Position numbers and translations under genes: made by a program. DNA of 64,000 nt from contig NC_134085.1 of the NCBI RefSeq assembly GCF_000715075.1, positions 136,166,060 through 136,230,059 on the forward strand, in the 5' to 3' direction. Shown here piece by piece: positions 1-12,800 of this stretch. Positions within the stretch are counted from its first letter, which is position 1. Every line of letters starts with the position of its first letter. This stretch comes from Nicotiana tabacum. Lineage: Eukaryota > Streptophyta > Magnoliopsida > Solanales > Solanaceae. The notes beneath the pieces are model-generated. The model was not told the origin of the DNA, made no database searches, and saw nothing but the letters and a program-made list of their open reading frames with translations.

Positions 1-2202
1 CATGACCTCTTTACCTTTGTACATTACCAAAGTTTTTCGATAATTCCACGGCACTGTGGACGGGTTGGTCATTGGCTTTTGTGGCACGCATCCGATAACC
101 ACTGGCTCATTCAGCCGAGGTGGTTGAATCGTCCCCCGGACCACATAGGCCCCTTTTGGCACGTACATAGGTTTTGTCTTTTTGATCCCGAAGTTCTGCG
201 TCTTCTCGGCTTGACCTCGTGGTATGTAAAGAACTCCACCCTTTGCTGGTACCACTTTCTTCTCCACCTTCTTTTCAGGCTTGCTCTTTATAGCCTTGGC
301 CTCCTCCCCCTTTTCTGGTTTCTGGTCTATTTCAGGCCTCTTCCCCGTGTCGACAATGGCAATTATGGCTTTCAAAGCAGGGTCGAACTCTTTGTCTTCA
401 CAAATCATTCCGATCAGCGGCCCATTATTGTGAGCGGGCAATGGATTGTTAGTCACATTTGGGATCTCTTCGTCCCTTAGCACTATTTTCCCCTGCTCTA
501 TCAAATTTTCGACCACTCTTTTCAATGACCAGCAGTCGTTTGTATCATGTCCCTCGGCTCCTGAATGATAGGCGCATCTGACTCCGGCGTTTTAAGAAGG
601 CGATGTTGGGTTTTGCCTCGTTTGGGGGATTGGTTGCAAGAAACCCAACTGGACTAGCTTAGGGAACAAAGTAGAGAACTGTTCACCGATGGGCGTGAAA
701 TTCCGCCGTCGAGGTGGCTCCTGGGGGCGGTAGTTATTCTGCGGGTGCTGTGGGTTATAGTGGTTGCGGTAAGGAGGCTGATTTCTGGGAGGTGGAGCTG
801 GGCCTCGGTTGGCTTGTTGTGGTGGATGGTTATAAGGTTGGGCATTCATGACCATATAAGGTTGATGAGCATATGCCAAATTTGAGTGGGGGTAATAGTG
901 TTGTGGGGCTCTTTCCGGAAAATGGGGCCTGGGATGACGATACTCCCTTGCTTCAGAGGCTGCCATAGTCGTTTCTTCCTTCTTCTTCCCCCTCGTCGTT
1001 CCTCCAGACCCGCTTTGGACGGCCTGGGAAGTTGCCCTTATGGCTGCTTGACTCAGAATCTTACCCGTTTTCAACCCATTTTCCACCATCTCTCCTATCT
1101 TGATTGCTTCCGCGAATGGCTTACCCATGGCCGACATCATGTTTTGGAAATAGTCAGACTCTTGAGCCTGGAGAAAGGTAGTGACCATTTCCACTTCATC
1201 CATGGGAGGCTTTACTCTCGACGCCTGTTCACGCCACTTAATAGCATATTCTCTAAAGCTTTCCGAAGGTTTCTTCTTCAAATTCGACAGAGAGTTTCGG
1301 TCTGGTGCAATGTCGATGTTATACTGGAATTGTTTTACAAAATCTCTGGCGAGATCATCCCATATATGCCATCGGGACATTTCCTGATCCATATACCATT
1401 CCGAAGCTATCCCTACTAGACTTTCCCCAAAATATGCCATTAGCAGTTCTTCTTTTCCGCCGGCTCCCCGCAATTGGTTGCAGTATTTCTTAAGATGCGC
1501 AATGGGGTCACCGTGCCCATCGTATTTCTCGAACTTAGGGGTCTTGAAACCCGTTGGCAGGTGCACGTGAGGGAACATGCACAGGTCGGCGTAAGAGACG
1601 CTCTTCTGTCCGCTCAATCCTTGCATATTCTTCAAACTTTGTTCAAGGCTTCTCATTCTCTTGGCAATCTCATTTTGTTCTGCAATTCTGGGGTTCTGAT
1701 CCTACCCGGGTGCAAGCTCGCACTGAGGCGGTAGAGGATTAGTGTTGGTAGCGAACCTGGTTGGTTCCATTGAGAACGATGGTGCTTGGAATGTAAAAGA
1801 GGATGAGTCAAAGCTTGGCTTGTATGTGGTAGGTTGTGCCGTAACCGGGCAAGGCGATGCAGTAAAGATGTTCATGCTTGCATCAGTGGCCGACATTCGG
1901 GGATGAGGCTCAGAAGGAGATCCAGCAGAGAAGGCTGAGGTGGCTGGGTACCCGAATGGGGTAGCAGGATAATTTATGGGGACATTAGAAGTCCCACTTG
2001 ATCTGGAGAATAATTCAGGGAATCCGGGGACGACACTTGGCGGCTCTTTCCCATTATTCCAATCGTCCAACATTTCCAACATGCGGAGCCGTAGGATTCT
2101 ATTTTCCTCCGCAGTTGCGGACTCAGGTGTGAGGACGGCTGAGATTGAGCTTTCCTCGGAAACAGGGATCGTTTGCAATGGAATTTCTGAAGACATTTCC
2201 AC
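1..2202 (-). pseudogene. Gag, left copy (broken, runs off window)
   Basis: Second copy in the order of transcription. An N-terminal segment (2,202-1,702) beginning MEMSSEIPLQ ends at an in-frame TAG. The same frame resumes with the retrotransposon gag domain (1,656-592), recognisable from YFGESLVGIASEWY, the W/F-rich helical core and REYAIKWREQASRV. A TAA at 592-594, absent from the right copy, interrupts it just before a zinc-knuckle-like CAYHSGAEGHDTNDC (C-x2-H-x5-H-x4-C). The remainder is open to base 1. Gag would form the particle and bind element RNA. With two stops this copy cannot give a full product without readthrough. Confidence 0.85.
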
Positions 2203-2581
2203 ACTTCCTTTTGACCTGGTAAAGTAAGTGTGAGTACTGCTTCTGGTCCTAACAATAGGTAGTTGAACACTTCTCCTTGACCTCGTGAAGTATGAATGCG
2301 AGGCCAGACTTTCACCAAACCAACCGTCTTTTCAAAAACCCTGGAAATGCTCAACGACAAACGCACGGTTAATTTGTAGCAAATAACAGATAGTTAATCT
2401 CACGTTGGGCATGATGCACCTATACAGTTGAGTGGATTACTATATGTTTGCTACGAGAGCATGCGTCATTCCGGCATTTTTATTAGTTTTTTTTTTTCCT
2501 TTTCTTTTCTTTTTCTTTTTCTGTTTTTCTTTTATATTTTTTTTTATTTTGCAGTAAAAGAAATGTGACCGGATCCGATGA

Positions 2582-2633
2582 GGATTGCCTACGTATCACG
2601 ATGCCTACGTGAATCAGATCATTACGTAGTTCG
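2582..2633 (-). other. Structured motif copy 1 (between ORF1 remnant and gag)
   Basis: Contains GCCTACGTA, the inner stem TCACG/CGTGA, ATCAG and CGTAGTTC in plus-strand order. Outer arms CTACG/CGTAG and inner arms pair perfectly. It lies next to a long T-rich tract (about 2,488-2,555). Confidence 0.75.
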
Positions 2634-2802
2634 AAAAAACACAAATGGGCATAAAAGAAACAACCTTTTTATTGTTGAAGTGGTCTATTACAAACTACAT
2701 TTTGCGAAAGAAAAGCAAACTTAGAAAATAAACCTAGACTCAACATAGACTAAAATCACCCTGATGGAAAACAGGCAGAAAATGCTAAGATACAGATTCG
2801 AC

Positions 2803-3539
2803 TTATGAGTGCATTATGGTTTTGAAAATTGGTGTCCGCGGGGCATCGTTCGGCCTCGCCGCGGTCCTAGGCGTGAGATCCCTCTCAAGTTGCTCCAGCT
2901 CGTGCATAGTCTGCTTGACATAACCCATTACTGCCGAGAGGATGGTAACGCTGGACATGTTCTCGCATCGTAGGCATCGTCTGGTGATGGCATGGGCAAT
3001 GGCCTTGATCCTATCTCTGGTTTGCTTCTTCTCTACGAGCAGGCGTTTTATCTGATCGCTGCATATCTTGAAGACTTGAGTATCTTGTACATGCTGATAC
3101 TTCAGTCTCCGTACTTCCAACTTCATCTGGGCTATTGAGTCGTACCAGTATCTGCTCTCAATTTGGAAATCCTTGGCCTGATTAACTGCTTTGATCTCAA
3201 GTGCAGCCATCTCTCTCTTTATTTTAGCAACAGTTTTCTCGTGGTCGCCTTCCAATCGATTCAGGTATCGACGATGCTTATCTACTCTCGTATCCCACTG
3301 CGCTTTGAGCTCTGCTATGACGTTTTCAGACTTCTCCAAACCATATTGCCATTCTCTGATCTCGCTTTTTAGCCTTTTTATCAGGTGCTCGTCTGATCGA
3401 CGCCTTGGTTGTTTATCTGCATCCAACCTTATCTGTTTGATCTGGGCTCTGAGCATTTCATTTTCTTGAATTAACCTGTTCCGCTCTCCCAGATCGGTGG
3501 CAATTTGCACGTTGTGCTCGTATTTCATGCCTTCTACTT
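2803..3539 (-). pseudogene. ORF1 3' half, left copy (truncated by duplication)
   Basis: The frame opens at the duplication junction with no start of its own. It carries the coiled-coil C-terminal half of ORF1, rich in K/E/R/L heptads (RLKSEIREWQ, KREMAALEIK), and ends in a normal stop with TPIFKTIMHS. It shows the intended ORF1 C-terminus, which the right copy lost by frameshift. It probably has no independent expression, being fused behind the truncated gag of the right copy. Confidence 0.8.
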
Positions 3540-5756
3540 TTCTGGAAGTTCTCCCATGACCTCTTTACCTTTGTACATTACCAAAGTTTTTCGATAATTC
3601 CACGGCACTGTGGACGGGTTGGTCATTGGCTTTTGTGGCACGCGTCCGATAACCACTGGCTCATTCAGCCGAGGTGGTTGAATCGTCCCCCGGACCACAT
3701 AGGCCCCTTTTGGCACGTACATAGGCTTTGTCTTTTTGATCCCGAAGTTCTGCGTCTTCTCGGCTTGACCTCGTGGTATGTAAAGAACTCCACCCTTTGC
3801 TGGTACCACTTTCTTCTCCACCTTCTTTTCAGGCTTGCTCTTTATAGCCTTGGCCTCCTCCCCCTTTTCTGGTTTCTGGTCTATTTCATGCCTCTTCCCC
3901 GTGTCGACAATGGCAATTATGGCTTTCAAAGCAGGGTCGAACTCTTTGTCTTCACAAATCATTCCGATCAGCGGCCCATTATTGTGAGCGGGCAATGGAT
4001 TGTTAGTCACATTTGGGATCTCTTCATCCCTTAGCACTATTTTCCCCTGCTCTATCAAATTTTCGACCACTCTTTTCAATGACCAGCAGTCGTTTGTATC
4101 ATGTCCCTCGGCTCCTGAATGATAGGCGCATCTGACTCCGACTTTGTAAGAAGGCGATGTTGGGTTTTGCCTCGTTTGGGGAATTGGTTGCAAGAAACCC
4201 AATTGGACTAGCTTAGGGAACAAAGTAGAGTACTGTTCACCGATGGGCGTGAAAGTCCGCCGTCGAGGTGGCTCCTGGGGGCGGTAGTTATTCTGCGGGG
4301 GTTGTGGGTTATAGTGGTTGCGGTAAGGAGGCTGATTTCTGGGAGGTGGAGCTGGGCCTCGGTTGGCTTGTTGTGGTGGATGGTTATAAGGTTGGGCATT
4401 CATGACCATATAAGGTTGATGAGCATATGCCAAATTTGAGTGGGGGTAATAGTGTTGTGGGGCTCTTTCCGGAAAATGGGGCCTGGGATGACGATACTCC
4501 CTTGCTTCAGAGGCTGCCATAGTCGTTTCTTCCTTCTTCTTCCCCCTCGTCGTTCCTCCAGACCCGCTTTGGACGGCCTGGGAAGTTGCCCTTATGGCTG
4601 CTTGACTCAGAATCTTACCCGTTTTCAACCCATTTTCCACCATCTCTCCAATCTTGATCGCTTCCGCGAATGGCTTACCCATGGCCGACATCATGTTTTG
4701 GAAATAGTCAGACTCTTGAGCCTGGAGAAAGGTAGTGACCATTTCCACTTCATCCATGGGAGGCTTTACTCTCGACGCCTGTTCACGCCACTTAATAGCA
4801 TATTCTCTAAAGCTTTCCGAAGGTTTCTTCTTCAAATTCGACAGAGAGTTTCGGTCTGGTGCAATGTCGATGTTATACTGGAATTGTTTTACAAAATCTC
4901 TGGCGAGATCATCCCATATATGCCATCGGGACATTTCCTGATCCATATACCATTCCGAAGCTATCCCTACTAGACTTTCCCCAAAATATGCCATTAGCAG
5001 TTCTTCTTTTCCGCCGGCTCCCCGCAATTGGTTGCAGTATTTCTTAAGATGCGCAATGGGGTCACCGTGCCCATCGTATTTCTCGAACTTAGGGGTCTTG
5101 AAACCCGTTGGCAGGTGCACGTGAGGGAACGTGCACAGGTCGGCGTAAGAGACGCTCTTTTGTCCGCTCAATCCTTGCATATTCTTCAAACTTTGTTCTA
5201 GGCTTCTCATTCTCTTGGCAATCTCATTTTGTTCTGCAATTCTGGGGTTCTGATCCTACCCGGGTGCAAGCTCGCACTGAGGCGGTAGAGGATTAGTGTT
5301 GGTAGCGAACCTGGTTGGTTCCATTGAGAACGATGGTGCTTGGAATGTAAAAGAGGATGAGTCAAAGCTTGGCTTGTATGTGGTAGGTTGTGCCGTAACC
5401 GGGCAAGGCGATGCAGTAAAGATGTTCATGCTTGCATCAGTGGCCGACATTCGGGAATGAGGCTCAGAAGGCGATCCAGCAGAGAAGGCTGAGGTGGCTG
5501 GGTACCCGAATGGGGTAGCAGGATAATTTATGGGGACATTAGAAGTCCCACTTGATCTGGAGAATAATTCAGGGAATCTGGGGACGACACTTGGCGGCTC
5601 TTTCCCATTATTCCAATCGTCCAACATTTCCAACATGCGGAGCCGTAGGATTCTATTTTCCTCCGCAGTTGCGGACTCAGGTGTGAGGACGGCTGAGATT
5701 GAGCTTTCCTCGGAAACAGGGATCGTTTGCAATGGAATTTCTGAAGACATTTCCAC
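3534..5756 (-). pseudogene. Gag, right copy (amber stop and junction truncation)
   Basis: The N-terminal segment (5,756-5,256) ends at the same in-frame TAG as the left copy. The gag core (5,210 onward, 558 codons) holds the gag helical domain, a proline/glutamine/asparagine-rich linker, the C-x2-H-x5-H-x4-C knuckle and a basic KPEKKVEKKV region. It stops at 3,534-3,536, and that stop is made by the duplication junction itself: the TAG spans bases belonging to ORF1 read out of frame. So this gag is cut off from protease and polymerase. Family membership is clear from the domain; function is lost by inference. Confidence 0.85.
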
Positions 5757-6132
5757 ACTTCCTTTTGACCTGGTAAAGTAAGTGTGAGTACTGCTTCTGG
5801 TCCTAACAATAGGTAGTTGAACACTTCTCCTTGACCTCGTGAAGTATGAATGCGAGGTCAGACTTTCACCAAACCAACCGTCTTTTCAAAAACCCTGGAA
5901 ATGCTCAACGACAAACGCACGGTTAATTTGTAGCAAATAACAGATAGTTAATCTCACGTTGGGCATGATGCACCTATACAGTTGAGTGGATTACTATATG
6001 TTTGCTACGAGAGCATGCGTCATTCCGGCATTTTTATTAGTTTTTTTTTCCTTTTCTTTTCTTTTTCTTTTTATGTTTTTCTTTTATATTTTTTTTTATT
6101 TTGCAGTAAAAGAAATGTGACCGGATCCGATG

Positions 6133-6184
6133 AGGATTGCCTACGTATCACGATGCCTACGTGAATCAGATCATTACGTAGTTC
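6133..6184 (-). other. Structured motif copy 2 (between ORF1 and gag)
   Basis: Duplicate of copy 1 with the same inner stem TCACG/CGTGA and outer stem CTACG/CGTAG. Like copy 1 it lies beside a T-rich tract, so it counts as one independent observation together with copy 1. Confidence 0.75.
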
Positions 6185-6355
6185 AAAAAAACACAAATGG
6201 GCATAAAAGAAACAACCTTTTTATTGTTGAAGTGGTCTATTACAAACTACATTTTGCGAAAGAAAAGCAAACTTCGAAAATAAACCTAGACTCAACATAG
6301 ACTAAAATCACTCTGATGGAAAACAGGCAGAAAATGCTAAGATACAGATTCGACT

Positions 6356-8404
6356 TATGAGTGCATTATGGTTTTGAAAATTGGTGTCCGTGGGGCATCG
6401 TTCGGCCTCGCCGCGGTCCTAGGCGTGAGATCCCTCTCAAGTTGCTCCAGCTCGTGCATAGTCTACCTTGACATAACCCATTACTGCCGAGAGGATGGTA
6501 ACGCTGGACATGTTCTCGCATCGTAGGCATCGTCTGGTGATGGCATGGGCAATGGCCTTGATCCTATCTCTGGTTTGCTTCTTCTCTACGAGCAGGCGTT
6601 TTATCTGATCGCTGCATATCTTGAAGACTTGAGTATCTTGTACATGCTGATGCTTCAGTCGCCGTACTTCCAACTTCATCTGGGCTATTGAGTCGTACCA
6701 GTATCTGCTCTCAATTTGGAAATCCTTGGCCTGATTAACTGCTTTGATCTCAAGTGCAGCCATCTCTCTCTTTATTTTAGCAACAGTTTTCTCGTGGTCG
6801 CCTTCCAATCGATTCAGGTATCGACGATGCTTATCTACTCTCGTATCCCACTGTGCTTTGAGCTCTGCTATGACGTTTTCAGACTTCTCCAAACCATCTT
6901 GCCATTCTCTGATCTCGCTTTTTAGCCTTTTTATCAGGTGCTCGTCTGATCGACGCCTTGGTTGTTTATCTACATCCAACCTTATCTGTTTGATCTGGGC
7001 TCTGAGCATTTCATTTTCTTGAATTAACCTGTTCCGCTCTCCCAGATCGATGGCAATTTGCACGTTGTGCTCGTATTTCATGCCTTCTACTTGTTGCTTT
7101 AATCTGCTGATTTCGGCACAATAGCCTCTTTCCTTTGCTAACCAATCCCAATGCCTTTGCGATGACTCGGTGAAATTCCGGATGTGGGGTCTCTTAGCTG
7201 GCCTTTCATGCTCGAGTTCCCTTCTATACCATGCAAGGTAACCTAGCGCCGTTTCTCCTTTGGCTCGATCCCGCACGCAAGTATCTGATTTCAAATATTG
7301 ACTCTCATTCCAGATTTGGCGAATCTTTGCTTCTGGGAACTGTCCGTTAGGACTTATCTCAACTGCTTGAGCGCTAAGATCTTCCTCATGAGGTACTGTC
7401 TGGCATCTTCCGAACTGTCTCAAAACTCGGCCGGGTGCGTAAGGTTGAATGCTCTTATGCCCCATCAGCAAGAAATGAGTTTTAGCCGCCGACATATATA
7501 AGATCTCATCAACAGGCAACCATCTCAACGTCCATTGTATTTGGCTGGCGGTAAGAGCTTGTAAGAACGAGGTCCATGCCAGGACTCCTTTGGGCCAAAT
7601 GATCTCTTTGGTTCTCGTGTAAGATTCTTCTATGCGGGTCTTTTCCGGGGAACCATGGCTCAAAATCTCGGAATGATGGCAGAGGTGCTCGGTCATCCAT
7701 ATCTATAGGAGCAAGTTACAACCTTCGAAGAAATTTCCCCCAGCTTTACAAGCTGTGAGAGCTCGAAAGATGTCAGATACCACCATTGGCGCGAGAGTAC
7801 TGTCACTTTGCGTGAGTAAAGTGCTGACGACCCCAGATATCTTCAAATCAATGTTTCCATCTTTCCTCGGAAATACCAGAAGACCCAGGAACATTATCAT
7901 GAACGCTACCCGTCTGTGCTCGTCCCACTTCTGACGAACTCCTTTGCTGCATAGTTTGTTGATTGGATTGTTGAATCCCCCCTCATGACCGTACCTATCA
8001 TATATGAAGCATGGAGTACAAAATTCGGCTGCCAGATCCGGGTTGTGGACTGTTCTAGGTATTTTCAATGAATCCAGGAACCGATGTACCGTGACGACTC
8101 TCGGGGCGACCAAGTATTTTTCCCTCAACGGAAGTTCAGTATTCCCGATGTATCCGGCCATTTCTTCCAAAGTCGGGGTGAGCTCAAAATCAGAGAAATG
8201 GAAAACATTGTGCGCCGGGTCCCAATAGGTAACCAAAGCTCTTATGATATCTCCCCGAGGCTGGATTTCCAACAGACCCACAAGACCTTTCAGATATTTC
8301 TTAACCTCATTTTGTCCTTCAACACCTAGATCATTCCACCATAGCCGCAACTTGACATGGATTTTGGTCATTATTGAAAAATGTTCATTTTGCATCGTGC
8401 TCAT
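6356..8404 (-). pseudogene. ORF1: plant-mobile-domain-like / coiled-coil protein upstream of gag
   Basis: I choose the ATG at 8,404 (MSTMQNEHFS). The first ~234 codons, with LRLWWNDLG, YWDPAHNVFHF and FELTPTLEEMAGYIG, resemble the globular domain common in Solanaceae transposon-linked proteins (plant mobile domain / DUF7745-like; name from memory, not searched). A TAG at 7,703-7,705 interrupts the frame right after it. The same frame continues through a W/R-rich segment to a long coiled coil (codons roughly 410-600). A 1-bp insertion near 6,464, absent in the left copy, shifts the C-terminus. Extra ORFs before gag are known in Tat/Ogre elements; their function is not established. Confidence 0.7.
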
Positions 8405-9788
8405 CCTGCACACATTTATTAAGGTGATTTTAACAAAACGAACTGACTCAATTTTTTTTTTTTTTTTTTTACAGAGGGGATCGAGTTTTACACACGGCCT
8501 TTAAATATTTCGGGGGCGAAGATTTTTAAGGCTGTGTAGGTCTACTGGATAAAATGCTAAACAAGACCCAAAGGTGGCTATTTATGCAAAGTCAGCCTTC
8601 CGACGTCCCTTTCGGGAACATTCGGCTATTTACGACAAAACAACGTCACCCGATTTATTTACGACTCTTTAAAAATTTGACACATTTTTTATTTATTTAT
8701 TTATTGATTTTTGGCTATTTAGAAAAATGGGGGTTGAACCCAGCGAGGGTTGCCTACGTATCTCACATCCGGTGAGAATCAAACCGGCGTAGTTCGGGCT
8801 TATCATGAATAGAGAAAATCAAATAAACCTAGAAATCAAGAATACGTATTTTTATTATTTTTTTGAAAAGAGATAAAGATTAAAGAAAATATTTATTACT
8901 AATTTTTTTTTGGAAATATTTGGACTGTTAGTCTGAATTTATAAAAGGGGTACTACAAAAGAAACAACATTTTTTTTTTGAATTATGAATTTCCGTTTTT
9001 TTTTTTTAAATAAATACCTTCTTTTTTTTTTCTTTTTTTTTTGATTTTGGAAATGACGAAAAGAAAATTTTTGTATATATATTTTTTTTAATTCAAACTA
9101 AGAAAACAAGTTTTGCTTTTATTCTTTTTTTTTTTAGAAAAAATTCCGGCGAGGTTTTGACACTACTTGGACATTGATTTTATTTTTTCCAAAATAAGTA
9201 ATTATCTCCCTACGCTGCTATTTTCCTTTTTTTTTAGAAACCGGTCAGCATGCGGAACCGAAGCAAATAAATGCGCAAAACAAATAGGATGCAGCAGGGT
9301 GGTCTTTTCATTTCAGGTTGCCTGTCCTAGACGGACCCAACCCCTGTGTTGAGTCCCCTAAGTTAAATGCAACATGATGCAAATAAGCGTTCCTACTAGG
9401 GATCCGGCATGAAGTCAAGTTATTCTAGGTTCGTAACCTGGGTATTTGTTCTAGACTGTGTACCCGAGCGGACAACTCGAGTCGAGGAGGGGGCTACGTA
9501 CCGGGGACCCGCGAGATCGTCCGGCTTTGTAACTTGTCCGACCTCTTTCTTATTTAAGGTATCGACACTAACAGAATAGGAAGTCTCGACCAGCGAGCTT
9601 CTCCCCGGAGGTAAGAAGAGAAAGGGTTCGGCACAGTTTATATACAGTTCAGATAATATCAAAGCGGTAAAAGACGACATTTAGCACGTTATGCAAAAAC
9701 CATGTAATAAAGATCAGATAATAAAGCCAAATATAACAATTATTCTAAGCTCGAATTCTTGAACCCTGAACCAGTGGTTCTGGGTTAA
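8405..9788 (-). other. Element A leader (untranslated), T/A-rich
   Basis: No supported coding sequence. It contains homopolymer T runs (8,450-9,240), motif copy 3, and at about 9,320-9,680 a block that closely matches element B at about 24,850-25,200, including CCTGTCCTAGACGGACCC and GCGTTCCTACTAGGGATCC. That conservation between two otherwise diverged elements suggests a cis-acting role. Confidence 0.65.
8747..8798 (-). other. Structured motif copy 3 (element A leader)
   Basis: GCCTACGTA, inner arms TCTCAC/GTGAGA (6 bp), ATCAA, then GCGTAGTTCGGG. The inner stem differs at several positions from copies 1 and 2 but pairs fully. Confidence 0.75.
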
Positions 9789-9807
9789 GTCCCCAGCAGA
9801 GTCGCCA
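9789..9807 (-). promoter_or_regulatory. Primer binding site of element A (tRNA-Arg-like)
   Basis: On the minus strand it reads TGGCGACTCTGCTGGGGAC four bases after the LTR end. It starts with TGG, as required for pairing with a tRNA CCA end. From memory it resembles the 3' end of plant tRNA-Arg with two mismatches. The same sequence bar the last base occurs in element B. Confidence 0.75.
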
Positions 9808-9811
9808 GAGC

Positions 9812-12800
9812 TGTCACACCTCCTTTTTGCGCTCCCCGCCCCGAAGGGTAGAAATGCGCGGGTGGAGTTTTTCCAATTTAAGTGACAATATTCGAAATGG
9901 GATTATTTATTTAATTCAGAGTCGCCACTTGGGAAAGGTTTGGCTTTTGGTGTCCCAAGCCACCGGTTTATCTTAAATCCCGAATCGAGGAAATTTTCGA
10001 CTTTTCCAAATGAAGTCTGCGAACCAGAAATTCTAAGTAAGGAATTCTTTTGACCCGAGGGAAGGTGTTAGGCACCCTCGGATCCGGTGGTTCTAGCACG
10101 GTCGCTTAAACTGTTATAATGGCTAAATATCTGATTTAAATACATGTTATGACTTACGTGCTTTTATTAAACTTAAAACCGCTTTTATCATTATCACTTA
10201 TTTTTATAGAATTGCAACGTCGTGAAAATGCATCTCGAACCACGTCACAATCAATGCGCCCGTGATCGTCAACACATTTTGACTTCGTTGAGATTTGGAT
10301 TTGGGTCACATCAATGTGCACCCGAACTTAAGAATATGATTTAATCAAGCCGCGCCTAAAGAGTCTAACGCGTTTATTATTTTTTGGGAAGGCCATGAGA
10401 TCCACTAAACGGCCTAGCCTGAATTCTAAATATTTATTATGATTATTTATTGAGGGCCCCGCAATTTGCATTCTATTTGGCGAGGCTCGTCTCATTATTT
10501 TAGAAGGGTATCCTACAGTGACTACATTTCTACTACGTTTGTCTCTTAAAAAAAAAAAAGATGATACCGAACTTACTTATTTGAACAAATACAGACTGAA
10601 TCTTTATTATGTTTGCCGAACCTAAATTTGTTTGATTACCTGATTGATTGTTTATGAGGTGAAAGTTACCTCATGCTTTGTCTTCATCGAGTGAATACGC
10701 TTATTAATTTGCTAAGTGAGATTGCAAGCAAACTAACAACATATACTGAGTTATATTTAACGACCTCCAAGTTTTATTTTTTAAACTCTAACCCATTTGA
10801 ACTTGATAAACGAAATTGGCTGTTTATTAGGAAAATTACTACTAATTGAACTCAAAACGCCTATTAGTTTTCCTCAACAGTCATCGCATTATTTCGAAAC
10901 AAGGAATCTATACCGAGATCCGATACCGAACCTATATCGGAACAAATAATCTGATAGGAGAGCTGGCATTCATAGCCAGACTCTTAATGTGACTGCATGA
11001 GAGTTGGTTTGGGATACATTTATCCCGGACCCAGTACCATAGATTTGTCAATTCAGTGGTCTAGACAAAATACATACAGGTGCTTGCCATGACTCTATGT
11101 TATACTGCCATAACTAAATTAAACAGAATGTTATACTGAACTGAATGTATACTAAATCAACATACTGTCTATGTCATACTGTCATTACTATTAAACAATG
11201 CTATCTAATAGTTCATCTCAAACAGAATGTATGTTAGTTTATACAGAATGTTTGCAGTTTGCAGTTAAACAAATACAGGCTGAACTAGCATTTAAACTAT
11301 TTTGACCAACAGTATTATAACATAAACAGATGTTCATTTTCTTATTTCTGCTTCAAACTCAAACTCTCAACAATACATGGTTTCAGAGGTTGTGTACCTG
11401 GAAATATTTGACAATTGAAGAAGAGGGCAGTCAGCAGAGTAACAATGACAACAAGTGCAGCAGCAGTAACAGCAGATAACAAAATCCCAATGCAAGATGT
11501 AGTTATAGCCAATGGGAAGAGGTAACAAAATGACAGCAACAAAGCAGGGGAGTGGGCTCAGGAATCAAACAGTCTAACTCCAAAAGAAAACAACCAATAA
11601 GAACCAGACAGCAGAATCCTAGCTGATACTTGAAGAAATCAGCACTTATTTGAAACAGGGTAAACAAACTGGGAATCGAACAAACAACAGGAAGAAAACA
11701 ACTTCTGATTTTTGTGATATCCCTCTCCCTGTCTCCTTTCTTTTCAAAATCCAATGTCAATCTTCAGTTTTGAAAATATGCTTGAGTTATCAGAAAGAAA
11801 TCCTTTCCAGTTTTTCTGGGTTTTTTTTTCCAGAATTTTCAGTTCTCAAATATTCAATCTGAGTTCTGTCTCTTTTGTGTGTCGTGTGTGTGCATGTATC
11901 CCTCAATGTGTATCACCCTCTCTTTCTTTCAAAAATATTCCTCACAGTGTGCCTCCCTCTATTATGTGTGTGTTTTTTTTTTCTAATCTTAGGATCTGTG
12001 TGTCTATCTCCCTATAGATGTCCTCCCCCCATTTATAAGCCTTAACACTACCCCTTTTAACAGCCTGTTTAGAATATCACCATACCCCTCACATATGTCT
12101 TCCATTTTCAGTTCCATTTTAGCTAATTAAGTATTAAACCCCATCAACATTCCCTGGCAGACTTGTCTTTCCCATTTTATTAACTAAAAGCAAGCATGGG
12201 CAGTAGGATGTAGTCTGACAGCACATGCTGTCAAACTATTTAATTCAAAAAGGGCCTTTATGCCCATGTTGTGCACATGCCCTCCAGTTCAGATTACCAT
12301 TACAGCCTAAACATTAGGTTTCTGAAATCACATTAACAACTATAAGTAAATGAACTTAGTTCTTAATTGATTCAGGCAATGTTCAACAGAAGCAAATCGA
12401 TTCATTTTGTTCAGACAGTTGAAACTATTTGACGACACATGTCGACTCGACTATATTAGTTATAACACATACAATCGTAGCCGAAAATCAGACATTTAAA
12501 CAGTATCGATACATGGTTCGAATTATATTGACTAAACAGAAATGCACTCGAGGAGTCAACTAGTCAGTCCAAACTTGAAAATCAGCTACTTGCACAACAC
12601 TTACATACACATTATCAGAACAAATGGAGGGGCTTAATCAAACAACATAGGTTCAGGCAAAGTGGTTAAGGCACAGTTGATAGAAGTCAAGGACACAAAC
12701 AGAACATGAACAGACCCTTACAACAATCAAATGAACCAAAACAACTAAGAAAAGAAAGAAACTCACCTTAAACCGCAAAAGATCAAAGCCTTAACTCGGA

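Larger units (their letters stand above)
1..7092. repeat. 3.55 kb tandem duplication inside element A
   Basis: Bases 1-3,539 match 3,555-7,092 almost perfectly at an offset of 3,554 (3,553 after a 1-bp change in a T tract near 2,490/6,044). The junction is near 3,539, where gag sequence is joined directly to the middle of ORF1. The left copy extends off the window. Only scattered single-base differences separate the copies, so the event looks recent relative to the decay seen elsewhere. Confidence 0.95.

Noticed and set aside
79..480. Plus-strand frames opposite gag (also 3,633-4,034 and 4,440-4,973)
   Set aside because: Shadows of the gag coding strand, conserved only through the duplication.
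11342..12017. Several hydrophobic small frames in LTR A
   Set aside because: They come from T/C-rich simple sequence, overlap on both strands, and have no recognisable domain.
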